NCBI GenBank assembly: GCA_040004775.1 | Contig: JBDUAD010000016.1 | Coordinates: 1-36,678, forward strand | Reading direction: 5' to 3' | Source of the DNA: JALZBL01 sp040004775 | GTDB taxonomy: Bacteria; Actinomycetota; Actinomycetes; Mycobacteriales; Jatrophihabitantaceae | DNA length: 36,678 nt | Shown: piece by piece, positions 14,682 to 22,623 of the stretch | How the letters are laid out: every line of letters begins with the position of its first letter | Position numbering within the stretch: the stretch's first letter is position 1 | Program-made: the position numbers and the translations under genes | Notes under the pieces: model-generated | Told to the model about the DNA's origin: nothing | Database searches by the model: none | The model's input: only the letters and a program-made list of their open reading frames with translations

Positions 14682-15778
14682 CAGTCCCGGTCCCCGATCA
14701 GACGGCGCTGGATGGTGCTCAACACGATGATCAGGCCGAACAGCAGGAAGGCGATCGCCGCGCCGACCCCGAACGCCTGGTTGTTGAAGCTCTGGGAGAA
14801 GGAGAGGAAGGCCGGCGTCGTCGTGGCCGGATTGTTGCCGGTCAGGTAGATCTGGTCGAACACCTGCCACGTGCCGATGAGCCCGAGCGTGAGCACCAGG
14901 TAGAGCGTCGGCCGGAGCATCGGCACCGTGACGTAGCGGAAGCGCTGCCACGACGATGCGCCGTCGAGTTCGCTCGCTTCGTCGAGCTCCTCACCGATGT
15001 TCTGCAGGGCGGCCAGGAACATCAGCATGAACGTGCCGGCGGTCGTCCACACCACCAGGATGATGATCACGCATATGGCCACGGAGGGGCCGGACAGCCA
15101 GTCCCACCACGACAGGTTCATGAACTCGTGCTTGGCCCACCCGGGCGGCGAATCGATCCCGAACCCGCCGAGGATGTTGTGGAACACCCCGTCGGAGTCG
15201 GCCAGCCAGTTCGGGCCGTTGATCCCGACGTAGCCGAGCAGGGTGTTCACCGCCCCGCTGCCGGAGAACAGGAAGAGGAAGACCAGCGTGATCGCGATGC
15301 TGCTGGTGACCGACGGGAAGTAGAAAGCGGTGCGGAAGAAGCCCTTGCCCTTGAGCATCTTGTTGTTGAGGAGCACGGCGAGAAACAGAGACAAGGCAGT
15401 CTGCGACGGGACGGCGATGAGCACGAAGTAGAAGTTGTTGCGGACCGAGCTGGAGAAGTTCTGCCGGGTGAGCGAATCCTGCGTGAGCAGGTTCTTGTAG
15501 TTGCCGATGCCCACCCACTTGGCCCCGCCGCCGAACGGGCTGGACAGACCGTCCCACTTGGTCAGGCTGACGTAGAAGGCCAGTCCGATGGGAATGACCA
15601 GGAAGATCAGCAGGATGGCCAGCGCGGGCGCTACGAACAACCAGCCTGCCGCGCTCTGGCGTCCGCGGATGCCCGGACCTCCCCGGCGGACCGGTGGGGT
15701 GGGAACGTTCACGTCGGCCGTGGTCAGCGGGGACTCGGCCAGGGTCGCAGGGCTGGTGCGGTCACCGCTCGTGGACAT
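14681..15778 (-). CDS. Carbohydrate ABC transporter permease, MalF type
   Basis: A 365-residue permease. About 40 Pro/Thr-rich residues precede the first helix (AGWLFVAPALAILLIFLVIP). The signature GLAFYVSLTKWD and the EAA loop EELDEASELDGASSWQRFRY are typical of CUT1 sugar importers. The extracytoplasmic loop between helices three and four is unusually long, with Gly, Trp and Asn (GYVGINGPNWLADSDGVFHN through WWDWLSG). The gene lies 114 bp after the binding-protein gene, with a stem-loop between them, and is coupled to the second permease. Confidence 0.92.
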   Translation of the reverse strand: MSTSGDRTSPATLAESPLTTADVNVPTPPVRRGGPGIRGRQSAAGWLFVAPALAILLIFLVIPIGLAFYVSLTKWDGLSSPFGGGAKWVGIGNYKNLLTQDSLTRQNFSSSVRNNFYFVLIAVPSQTALSLFLAVLLNNKMLKGKGFFRTAFYFPSVTSSIAITLVFLFLFSGSGAVNTLLGYVGINGPNWLADSDGVFHNILGGFGIDSPPGWAKHEFMNLSWWDWLSGPSVAICVIIILVVWTTAGTFMLMFLAALQNIGEELDEASELDGASSWQRFRYVTVPMLRPTLYLVLTLGLIGTWQVFDQIYLTGNNPATTTPAFLSFSQSFNNQAFGVGAAIAFLLFGLIIVLSTIQRRLIGDRD

Positions 15779-15829
15779 CGCGGGCTCCGATCGTTGCGAG
15801 GGGCTGGCCGTTCGGGGATCTGATCGGTG

Positions 15830-15876
15830 GCGCCGGTGGCGGGCGAGGAAAGTGGGGTCCCACGCGCCACCGGCGC
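15830..15876 (-). promoter_or_regulatory. Stem-loop between binding-protein and permease genes
   Basis: GCGCCGGTGGCG at 15830-15841 pairs perfectly with CGCCACCGGCGC at 15865-15876 around a 23-nt loop. It begins 16 nt after the binding-protein stop. Similar intercistronic hairpins in sugar-importer operons (for example between malE and malF) protect the upstream message or attenuate read-through. That role here is inferred. Confidence 0.55.
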
Positions 15877-15892
15877 TCCACGGCTGAGGCGA

Positions 15893-17161
15893 CTACTTGG
15901 CCGCGTCGAGGGCTGCCGTCGCGTTCTTCTGCAGCGCGGCCAGCATCGCCTTCGGGTTGGACGAGCCGCCCAAGCCGAGGATCTTCGAGTCGAAGTCCTT
16001 CTGCACCGCATCGAAGCCCGACAGGCTGGTCGGGCCGGTGGCGTACTCGGCGCCGGCGACGAAGGGCTTCTGGGTGGGGAACTGGGCCACGAACTGGTCC
16101 TGCGCCGACTTGACCGAGGGCATCACCCCGAACGCCTTCGAGAAGGCGATCTGCTGGTCGGTCGAGGTCAGGAACTGGACGAAGTCGATCGCCGCCGCCT
16201 TGTTGGCGCCTTTCTGGGCCACCCCCCAGCACTGGGTGAAGGACAGCGTCGCCTTCTGCTTCGGGCCGGCCGGCAGTTCGGCCACGGTGTACTTCAGTTT
16301 CGGGAAGTCGTTCTTGACGCCGCCGATGATCCAGTTGCCCTCCATCGTCATGGCCGCCTTGCCCTTGCCGAGCGCCTCTCCGCCCCAGCCGGAGTCGACC
16401 TGCTTCGGGAACTTGAGCACGCCCTCCTTGGCCAGCTTCTGCACGAATTCCACACCGGTCAGGTTCTGCGGGGAGTCAGCATCGAACGCGGTCCGCTCCT
16501 TGTTCAGCAGGGTGCCGCCGGCGCCCTTCATGAACAGGTCGACCCGGTCGAGGGTGTCGCCGATGACCAGGCCGGTGACCCCGCCGGTCGTAAGCTTCTT
16601 GGCCACGGTCTCGAGCTGGTCCCAGGTCTTCGGGATATCGGCGTCGGTCAGGCCGGCCTTGGCCCACAGGGTGGTGTTGATCTCTAGGCCCAACGTCGAG
16701 AAGTCCTTCGGCGCGCAATAGGCCTTGCCGTCGGCGCTGGTGAACGAGGCGACCAGATTCGGGTAGAAGTCGTCCTTGTTCTTGAGCTGATCGAAGTACG
16801 GGGCCAGCGCATTGGCCTTCTGCAAGCCGGAGAACTTCGACGCGTCGACGTAGAACATGTCCGGCGGGGTGCCGCCGGCCAGCGCCTGCGAGAGCTCCTG
16901 GTTGAGGTCCTTGGCCGCGGTCACCTGCACCTTGTTCCCGCTTTTGGCCCCCCACGCCGTCCCTGCCGCGCGTAACGCGTTGGTCTCGGCGTCGCCGGAG
17001 GAGGCGATCAGGATCTTGAGCGTCACCCCGGTGGTCTTGCCGCCTCCGGCGCTCGAGCTCCCGGAGCTTCCGCCATAGCCACTGCTGCCGCAGGCTGCGG
17101 TGAGGGCCAGTACCGATACGCCGGCGAGCACGCTCGCCAGTCGACGGCCTCGTGGTGTCAT
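15893..17161 (-). CDS. Sugar ABC transporter substrate-binding lipoprotein
   Basis: A 422-residue family-1 extracellular solute-binding protein. The signal peptide ends in the lipobox LTAAC with lipidated Cys24. A Gly/Ser linker follows, and the mature domain begins TTGVTLKILIASSGDAETNA. Core motifs such as NQELSQALAGGTPPDMFYVD, then APYFDQLKNK, and MTMEGNWIIGG with EAIDFVQFL-like AAAIDFVQFLTSTDQQIAFS are typical of CUT1 oligosaccharide binders. The ligand cannot be read from sequence; the neighbouring alpha-1,6-glucosidase-type enzyme suggests alpha-glucans or related oligosaccharides (inference). A purine-rich AGGAAG ribosome site is about 9 nt before the ATG. Confidence 0.93.
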   Translation of the reverse strand: MTPRGRRLASVLAGVSVLALTAACGSSGYGGSSGSSSAGGGKTTGVTLKILIASSGDAETNALRAAGTAWGAKSGNKVQVTAAKDLNQELSQALAGGTPPDMFYVDASKFSGLQKANALAPYFDQLKNKDDFYPNLVASFTSADGKAYCAPKDFSTLGLEINTTLWAKAGLTDADIPKTWDQLETVAKKLTTGGVTGLVIGDTLDRVDLFMKGAGGTLLNKERTAFDADSPQNLTGVEFVQKLAKEGVLKFPKQVDSGWGGEALGKGKAAMTMEGNWIIGGVKNDFPKLKYTVAELPAGPKQKATLSFTQCWGVAQKGANKAAAIDFVQFLTSTDQQIAFSKAFGVMPSVKSAQDQFVAQFPTQKPFVAGAEYATGPTSLSGFDAVQKDFDSKILGLGGSSNPKAMLAALQKNATAALDAAK

Positions 17162-17199
17162 GACGCGGACTTCCTCTCAGTGGGACCGGGCAGCGGGGG

Positions 17200-18234
17200 C
17201 TACCTCTGGCTGCTGGGGCGGACGGTGAGCGAGGGCGGTAGGAGAACGTGGGTCGGCGCGGTGCGGGCCCCGTTGACGTGTTCGACGATGACCTCGACCA
17301 GGGTGGCCGCGGCCGTCTCGAGCGGTTGCCGCACGCTCGTCAGCGCGGGGCTGGCCGCCGCGGCGATCGGCGAGTCGTCGAAGCCGGTGACGGCAATGTC
17401 CAGACCGGGCTTCAGGCCCCGCTCGACCACCGCCCGTAGGGCGCCGACGGCCAGCGTGTCACTCGCGCAGACGATCCCGGTCGGGGCACGGCGTTGGTCG
17501 AGCATCGCGCCGGCCACTGCCTCGCCGCCCGCGATGCCGTCCTCGGAGCGCCGGACCAGGTCCGTGCGGGCCAGGCGGTGGGCGGTCACCGCGGCCAACC
17601 ATCCGGCGTGGCGGTCGTCGCCGGATCCGGAGCCCTCCGGCCAGCCGAGGAAGGCGATGCGGCGGTGGCCCTGCTCGACTAAGTGGTCAACGGCCGCCGA
17701 CGTCCCGGCCGCACCGTCCACATCGACCCAGGAATGACGAGGCCGATACACGTCCCACGGCCGCCCGAAAGACACGAACTCCGCGCCGTGGCTCAGCAGC
17801 CAGCGGGCGCGCGGGTCGCCCCGGGAGGTCTCGGTCAACGCGAAGGCATCCACGGCGTTGCGGCGCAACAGATCCTCGTAGGCGGCGATCTCCTCGTCCT
17901 GATTCGAGGCAGCGAAGGCCAGTACGGCGTAGCCCCGCTCGCGCGCGTTCTCGCACATCGCGTGCAGGAACCGGTCCAGGACGCCGGTGCCGTTGCTGAC
18001 CGGCGACACGCGCATGCCGATCAGGCGGGACGAACGGGTACGCAAGGATCGGGCGGCCTCGTTGGGTCGGTAGTCCAGTTGCGCGATGACGGTCTGCACC
18101 CGCGCCAGGGTCTCGGGGCGCAGCCGCTCGGGCGCGTTCAACGCGTTGGAAACCGTCTGCCGGGACACGCCCGCCGCCTCGGCCACCGATCCGATGGTCG
18201 ACCGCGGGGCGAGGAGCGGATCGCGTCCGGGCAA
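17200..18234 (-). CDS. LacI-family transcriptional regulator
   Basis: A 344-residue regulator. The helix-turn-helix is at about residues 13-33 (TIGSVAEAAGVSRQTVSNAL), followed by the hinge (RVQTVIAQLDYRPNEAARSL) and a periplasmic-binding-like sensor (RRIAFLGWPEG, TGIVCASDTLAVGALRAVVE, VTGFDDSPIAAAASPALTSV). The start is a TTG at 18234 with GAGGAG 7 nt upstream. It is 38 bp from the binding-protein gene on the same strand, so it likely heads the lacI-transporter operon. Two LacI-like palindromes lie just upstream, between it and the divergent debranching enzyme. Repression of both arms, relieved by a sugar, is the expected mode. Confidence 0.9.
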   Translation of the reverse strand: MPGRDPLLAPRSTIGSVAEAAGVSRQTVSNALNAPERLRPETLARVQTVIAQLDYRPNEAARSLRTRSSRLIGMRVSPVSNGTGVLDRFLHAMCENARERGYAVLAFAASNQDEEIAAYEDLLRRNAVDAFALTETSRGDPRARWLLSHGAEFVSFGRPWDVYRPRHSWVDVDGAAGTSAAVDHLVEQGHRRIAFLGWPEGSGSGDDRHAGWLAAVTAHRLARTDLVRRSEDGIAGGEAVAGAMLDQRRAPTGIVCASDTLAVGALRAVVERGLKPGLDIAVTGFDDSPIAAAASPALTSVRQPLETAAATLVEVIVEHVNGARTAPTHVLLPPSLTVRPSSQR

Positions 18235-18269
18235 CTGCCGTCTCCTCGCTCATCGGCTGAACAATGGTC

Positions 18270-18287
18270 GGTTTGAACGATCCAACC
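18270..18287. promoter_or_regulatory. LacI-type operator 1
   Basis: GGTTTGAACGATCCAACC is an 18-bp palindrome with a central CG; 14 of 18 positions are symmetric (GGTTnGAnCGnTCnAACC). A central CG dyad is the mark of LacI-family sites. It is 36 bp upstream of the lacI start, a position suited to autorepression. Confidence 0.6.
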
Positions 18288-18306
18288 TTGATCCTGAGTT
18301 GTCTAT

Positions 18307-18324
18307 CATATGAACGTTCTAATC
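18307..18324. promoter_or_regulatory. LacI-type operator 2
   Basis: CATATGAACGTTCTAATC has the perfect core GAACGTTC and shares the TGAACG half-site with operator 1. The two centres are 37 bp apart. It lies 43 bp before the debranching-enzyme ATG. Confidence 0.5.
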
Positions 18325-18366
18325 GATAGGGTCCCGGCTCAGCCCACTTTTCGAGGACGTGACCGC

Positions 18367-20469
18367 ATGGCTGAACCGCTCGCCCTGCAGCCCTTGCTCC
18401 ATGACCTCATCAGCTGCGTGCGGGCGCCGGCGCTCGCCCTGTCGGCCCGCGACGGCCAGATGCTGGCCACCGGCGCGCACGGGTTGATCGTGTCCGATCG
18501 ACGCGCCCTGCACACGTTCGAGGTGTCGGTACGGGGCTCCCACCGGGAACTGCTGCGCGGGTACCCCATCGGTTCCGACCGCGCTCGTTTCGTGTCCGTG
18601 CTACGCCCGCTCGGCAACCCGGGACCTGACCCCACCGTCCTGCTGGACCACCACCGCACGGTCACGAGCACCGGCGCCGTGGAGACGCTGGTGCTTTCGT
18701 CCCGGGCCGGCCTCGATGTGTCGTGCGACCTGACGGTGCGCGTGGGCTGCGACCTAGCCGATGTATCCGAGATCAAGCGGGGCAACGCGGCCAAGCCTCT
18801 GAACGCCCAGGCCCACCCGACCGGCCTCAGCTGGACCGCCGACGACGGCACGCAGGTGCGGCTGCGGGCCGACACCGTCCCGACCTCGATCGACCCGACT
18901 GCGGCCGAGATTGCCTGGCGGGTCACCGTTCCGGCCGGAGGCGCCGTCCGAGTCATCATCGCCACCGACGTGAGCGGCGATCCGGCTCCGCGGGCGGTTG
19001 TGGCCGAGGAGACGGTGCCGTGGTCTCGGCCGGCGGTCGAGTCCGGCGATCACCGCCTCGCTCTGCTGATCGACCAAGCCCTCGACGACCTGGCCGGCCT
19101 TCTCATGCGAGACCCCGCCACCCCCGGAGGCACCTTCGTGGCGGCCGGATCGCCCTGGTTTCTCACCCTGTTTGGACGCGACTCGATCATCGCCGCGTCG
19201 ATGATGTTGCCGCTGGGCACGGAGCTGGCGCTCGGCACGCTGCGCGCTCTGGCCGCCCGGCAGGGCACCGTCACCGACGAGCGGACCGCGGAGCAGCCAG
19301 GAAAGATCCCGCACGAGCTGCGCCGCACCGCCACCGTGCACGACCACGACCACGGCCACGGCCACGGCCACGGCCACGGCCACGGCCACGGCGAGACCGT
19401 GCTGCCGCCGCTGTACTTCGGCACCGTCGACGCCACGCCGCTCTGGATATCCCTGCTCCACGATGCCTGGCGGTGGGGCCTGCCCGCCGCTGCCGTAGAG
19501 GCGATGCTCGACCACGCCGAGGCCGCGCTGAGCTGGATGCGCGACGACGGCACCGGCCCGAGCGGCTTCATCGAGTACGTCGACCGGACCGGACATGGAC
19601 TGACCAACCAGGGCTGGAAGGACAGCGGAGATTCCGTGCGCTTCGCCGACGGGCGGCTGGCCGAGGCGCCGGTGGCGCTGTGCGAGGTCCAGGCCTACGC
19701 CTACCGAGCCGCGCGACAGGGTGCCGACCTGCTCGAGCACTTCGGCCGGCCCGGCGCCGAGGCGTGGCGGGCGTGGGCACGCGACCTGCGCGAGCGGTTC
19801 CGCGCCCACTTCTGGGTGCCCCGCAACGGTCGTCGCTATCCGGCGATGGCGCTGGACAAGCACGGGGAACCGGCCGACGCGGTGGCTTCGAACGTCGGCC
19901 ACCTGCTCGGTACCGGCCTGCTCGATCCCGGCGAGAGCGCCGCCGTTGCCGCGTTGCTCGGCGGCGAGGAGTTGGACTGCGGCGTGGGTCTGCGCACGTT
20001 GTCCGACCGTTCGGTGGGGTACAACCCGATCGGTTACCACACGGGGTCGGTCTGGCCGCACGACACCGCGATCGCCATCGCCGGGCTGGCCGCCGACGGG
20101 CACGACCGGACGGCGGCGGCCTTGATCGACGGGTTGCTGCGGGCGGCACCGGCCTTCGACTACCGGCTGCCCGAACTCTACGGCGGGGAAGCAGCGCAGC
20201 CCGGTCGGTGGCCACTGCCTTACCCGGCCGCCTGCCGGCCGCAGGCCTGGGCCGCCGCCGCCGCGGTGGCGGTGCTCGCCGGGCTGACCGGTCTACGCCC
20301 TGACGTCCCGGGCGGGTCGGTGGAAGTGCGCCCCGTGCGCAGCCCCCGCGTCGGCTCGCTGACCGTGCACGGCCTGCGCGTTGCCGGCGCCGAAGTATCG
20401 GTGCGGATCGGTGCCGACGGTGAACCCGCCGTGGACGGTCTGCCGGTCGGCGTGCGGCTACGACGCTGA
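18367..20469 (+). CDS. Amylo-alpha-1,6-glucosidase-type glycoside hydrolase (GDE_N_bis + GH)
   Basis: A 700-residue protein with no signal peptide, hence probably cytosolic. Residues 1-200 match the glycogen-debranching N-terminal bis domain (HGLIVSDRRALHTFEVSVRG). Residues about 250-650 are an (alpha/alpha)6 hydrolase: GSPWFLTLFGRDSIIAASMM, LGTLRALAARQGT, GLTNQGWKDSGDSVRFADGR and GYNPIGYHTGSVWPHDTAIA. Such enzymes trim alpha-1,6 or related glucosidic bonds; the exact substrate of the bacterial group is poorly known. The ATG at 18367 has GAGGA 9 nt upstream. An in-frame ATG at 18310 lies inside operator 2 and is not preferred. It is divergent from the LacI-transporter operon. An inserted His-rich tract is described separately. 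Confidence 0.85.
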   Translation: MAEPLALQPLLHDLISCVRAPALALSARDGQMLATGAHGLIVSDRRALHTFEVSVRGSHRELLRGYPIGSDRARFVSVLRPLGNPGPDPTVLLDHHRTVTSTGAVETLVLSSRAGLDVSCDLTVRVGCDLADVSEIKRGNAAKPLNAQAHPTGLSWTADDGTQVRLRADTVPTSIDPTAAEIAWRVTVPAGGAVRVIIATDVSGDPAPRAVVAEETVPWSRPAVESGDHRLALLIDQALDDLAGLLMRDPATPGGTFVAAGSPWFLTLFGRDSIIAASMMLPLGTELALGTLRALAARQGTVTDERTAEQPGKIPHELRRTATVHDHDHGHGHGHGHGHGHGETVLPPLYFGTVDATPLWISLLHDAWRWGLPAAAVEAMLDHAEAALSWMRDDGTGPSGFIEYVDRTGHGLTNQGWKDSGDSVRFADGRLAEAPVALCEVQAYAYRAARQGADLLEHFGRPGAEAWRAWARDLRERFRAHFWVPRNGRRYPAMALDKHGEPADAVASNVGHLLGTGLLDPGESAAVAALLGGEELDCGVGLRTLSDRSVGYNPIGYHTGSVWPHDTAIAIAGLAADGHDRTAAALIDGLLRAAPAFDYRLPELYGGEAAQPGRWPLPYPAACRPQAWAAAAAVAVLAGLTGLRPDVPGGSVEVRPVRSPRVGSLTVHGLRVAGAEVSVRIGADGEPAVDGLPVGVRLRR
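19339..19392 (+). repeat. Hexanucleotide repeat encoding His-Asp/His-Gly tract
   Basis: Two CACGAC units are followed by seven CACGGC units. They encode HDHD followed by seven His-Gly pairs, giving nine histidines in 18 residues. It lies in a loop between LGTLRAL and the next helix block of the debranching enzyme. Such repeats are prone to replication slippage; metal binding is possible but not shown. Confidence 0.9.
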
Positions 20470-20478
20470 CCGGGTCGG

Positions 20479-21483
20479 TCAGGTTTCCAACAGGCGCTGG
20501 CCGGCCTGGCGCAGCGACGTCAGCGCTCGGCGGGCCTCGTCCGGCGCGAAGCCGGCCAGCCCGCAGGCCGGGGTCAGCACCGCCCGCCGGGCCAGGTCTT
20601 CGACTGCGAATCCGAGGACGTTCCAGACGCGGCGCGCGCGTTCGACCAGTCCCTTCGCGTCGGGTCGAGACAGGCCGGGGCCGGTCGGAACGACGCCCAG
20701 CCAGGCGCTGCAGCCGGCGTCCAACGCCTCGCCGAGCGCGTCGAGGGCCGCCGCGTCGAGAGAGTCGACGTCGACCGCGAGCGCGGTGGCGCCCGCCGCC
20801 CGGAACAGGCCGAGGGGAGCGTCCGGCGCGCAGCAGTGCACCGCGCACGGGCCCGGGGCCTCGGCGACCACCAGGCCGAGAAGCGTCTCGACCGTGGACG
20901 CCGGCACCGCCCGCACGGTGTCGAGGCCGCTCGGCGTCGGTACGCGGGCGCCGAGGACGGCCGGTACCGAGGGTTCGTCGACCTGCAGGACCAGGCCGGC
21001 CCGCGGCAGCCGCGCGGCCACCTCGGCCACATGTGCACGCACGCCCTCGGCCAGCGACTCGGCGATCTCCCGTGTCGCGCCCGGGTCGGACACGGCCCGG
21101 TGGCCGTTGGGCAGCTCGAGGGACGCGGCGAGGGTCAGCGGCCCGCACACCTGGATCTTGAACGCGCCGTCGTAGTCGCCGCTTTCCTGCACCGCGTCGA
21201 GATCACGCTGAAGGTGGTCGCGGGCCCGGCGCAGGTCGCGGCCGGGACGGGCGGTGAGGCGCCACCCGGACGGCTGGATCTCGACCGGCAGCTCGGCCAG
21301 CAACGCCGCACCGCGCCCGACCAGGGCCGCCTCCGGCCCCCGGCCGGGCAGCTCCGGCAGATGGGCGAACTCGGGCAGCTCGCCAAAGACGATGGCCGCG
21401 GCCTCGGCCGGGTCGGTGCCCGGCAGCGAGCCGATACCGGTCACCGCACCGCGTGGCCATGGCACCGATGGGGCGGTGGTCAC
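20479..21483 (-). CDS. MetE-like cobalamin-independent methionine synthase C-domain protein
   Basis: A 334-residue TIM-barrel protein that resembles only the catalytic C-terminal half of MetE. The N-terminus has the family ending GIGSLPGTDPAEAA. Zinc-ligand-like residues are visible as VHCCAPDAPL (His and Cys) and LTPACGLAGF (distal Cys), with VLQVDEPSVPAVLG in between. Stand-alone proteins of this kind may transfer methyl groups from an unknown donor; the M. tuberculosis relative at the equivalent place is Rv3015c (from memory). The GTG start overlaps the mnmA stop (GTGA), so it is the last gene of the iscS-mnmA operon, which suggests a sulfur-related job. Confidence 0.78.
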   Translation of the reverse strand: MTTAPSVPWPRGAVTGIGSLPGTDPAEAAAIVFGELPEFAHLPELPGRGPEAALVGRGAALLAELPVEIQPSGWRLTARPGRDLRRARDHLQRDLDAVQESGDYDGAFKIQVCGPLTLAASLELPNGHRAVSDPGATREIAESLAEGVRAHVAEVAARLPRAGLVLQVDEPSVPAVLGARVPTPSGLDTVRAVPASTVETLLGLVVAEAPGPCAVHCCAPDAPLGLFRAAGATALAVDVDSLDAAALDALGEALDAGCSAWLGVVPTGPGLSRPDAKGLVERARRVWNVLGFAVEDLARRAVLTPACGLAGFAPDEARRALTSLRQAGQRLLET

Positions 21484-22601
21484 ACCCGCAGGCCGGCGGA
21501 GCGTGTCGCCGCGATGGTGCCCGACGTCGCGGTGGCCGACGTCGCGGTGGCCGACGTGACGGTGGCCGATCCGACCACCTCGTCGCCGTCGTAGGCGACC
21601 AGCGCCTGACCGGCGGCGATTCCGCGCAGCGGCTGGTGTAGCCGGGCCACCAGACCGGTGTCGGTCCGGGCGAGCCGAGCCACGCCCAAACCGCCGTGCG
21701 CGCGCAGCTGGACCTGATAGTCACGCCCGAGGTCGGGCTCGACTCCGGCCGTCCACACCGGCTCACCGGTCGACACTTCGTCGACGTCGAGCAACGCCGC
21801 CCGCCCGACGGTCACCGTGCGGTCCTTGACCGAGAGCGCGAGCACGTAGCGCGGCTGACCGTCCGCGCGGTCGAGGCCGAGCCCGCGGCGCTGACCGACG
21901 GTGAACCCGAAGGTGCCCCCGTGGCGGCCGACCGGGCGACCGGATTCGGCGTCGACGATGTCGCCCGGTACGTCGCCCAGGCGCCGCTGCAGAAAGCCCC
22001 GGGTGTCGCCGTCGGCGATGAAGCAGATGTCGTGGGAATCCGGCTTGTCGGCCACCGACAGCCCGCGCCGCGCGGCCTCGGCTCGGACCTCGTCCTTGGT
22101 CGAGTCGCCGAGCGGGAAGAGCGCCCGCTCGAGCTGGTCGGCGCGCAGCACGGCCAGCACGTAGGACTGGTCCTTGCCCGCGTCGACCGACCGGCGCAGG
22201 CGGCCGGACTCCAGTCGAGCGTGGTGGCCGGTCACGAGCGCATCGAAGCCGAGCGCGAGCGCCCGATTCAGCACGGCGCTGAACTTGATGCTCTCGTTGC
22301 AGCGCAGGCACGGATTGGGCGTACGGCCGGCTTCGTACTCGGCCACGAAGTCCTCGATGACCTCCTCGGCGAAGCGCTCGGCCAGGTCCCACACGTAGAA
22401 CGGGATGCCGAGCACGTCGGCGGCGCGACGGGCATCGCGGGCATCCTCCAGCGTGCAGCAGCCGCGGGCGCCGGCGCGCAGGGTGGCCGGGGCGGGCGAA
22501 AGCGCAAGGTGGACGCCCGTCACGTCGTGGCCGGCCTCGACCGCGCGGGCCGCCGCGACCGCGGAGTCCACGCCGCCGCTCATCGCGGCGAGGACCTTCA
22601 T
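21480..22601 (-). CDS. mnmA: tRNA-specific 2-thiouridylase
   Basis: MnmA places sulfur at C2 of the wobble uridine of Lys, Glu and Gln tRNAs, using ATP and persulfide sulfur from IscS. The 373-residue protein has the PP-loop AMSGGVDSAVAA (residues 6-17). The persulfide-accepting Cys98 is in TPNPCLRCNESIKF and the second catalytic Cys193 in SHDICFIADGD. GHHARL and FTVGQRRGLGL complete the family set. The C-terminus carries a Thr/Ser/Ala repeat tail (VTSATATSATATSGT) coded by a 15-bp tandem repeat. It lies 22 bp after iscS and overlaps the metE-like gene. Confidence 0.96.
   Translation of the reverse strand: MKVLAAMSGGVDSAVAAARAVEAGHDVTGVHLALSPAPATLRAGARGCCTLEDARDARRAADVLGIPFYVWDLAERFAEEVIEDFVAEYEAGRTPNPCLRCNESIKFSAVLNRALALGFDALVTGHHARLESGRLRRSVDAGKDQSYVLAVLRADQLERALFPLGDSTKDEVRAEAARRGLSVADKPDSHDICFIADGDTRGFLQRRLGDVPGDIVDAESGRPVGRHGGTFGFTVGQRRGLGLDRADGQPRYVLALSVKDRTVTVGRAALLDVDEVSTGEPVWTAGVEPDLGRDYQVQLRAHGGLGVARLARTDTGLVARLHQPLRGIAAGQALVAYDGDEVVGSATVTSATATSATATSGTIAATRSAGLRV
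21521..21565 (-). repeat. 15-bp tandem repeat at the 3' end of mnmA
   Basis: Three consecutive 15-bp units, two identical (CCGACGTCGCGGTGG on the plus strand) and one with two changes, with part of a fourth. They encode the pentapeptide T-S-A-T-A type tail of MnmA without shifting the frame. Confidence 0.9.
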
Positions 22602-22623
22602 GGACGCACCTTGCCGGACGCGG

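Noticed and set aside
18310..18366. Earlier in-frame ATG for the debranching enzyme
   Set aside because: It lies inside the second LacI-type palindrome and has no ribosome site, while the ATG at 18367 has GAGGA 9 nt upstream.
19339..19392. CRISPR-like or intergenic repeat
   Set aside because: The hexamer repeat has no spacers and stays in frame within a conserved enzyme, so it is a coding repeat.
18754..20103. 449-codon open frame antisense to the debranching enzyme
   Set aside because: It is a GC shadow; its valine-alanine repeat is just the complement of the His-Gly repeat.
13016..20469. Mobile genomic island
   Set aside because: No integrase, transposase, tRNA target, direct repeats or base-composition shift was seen at either edge.
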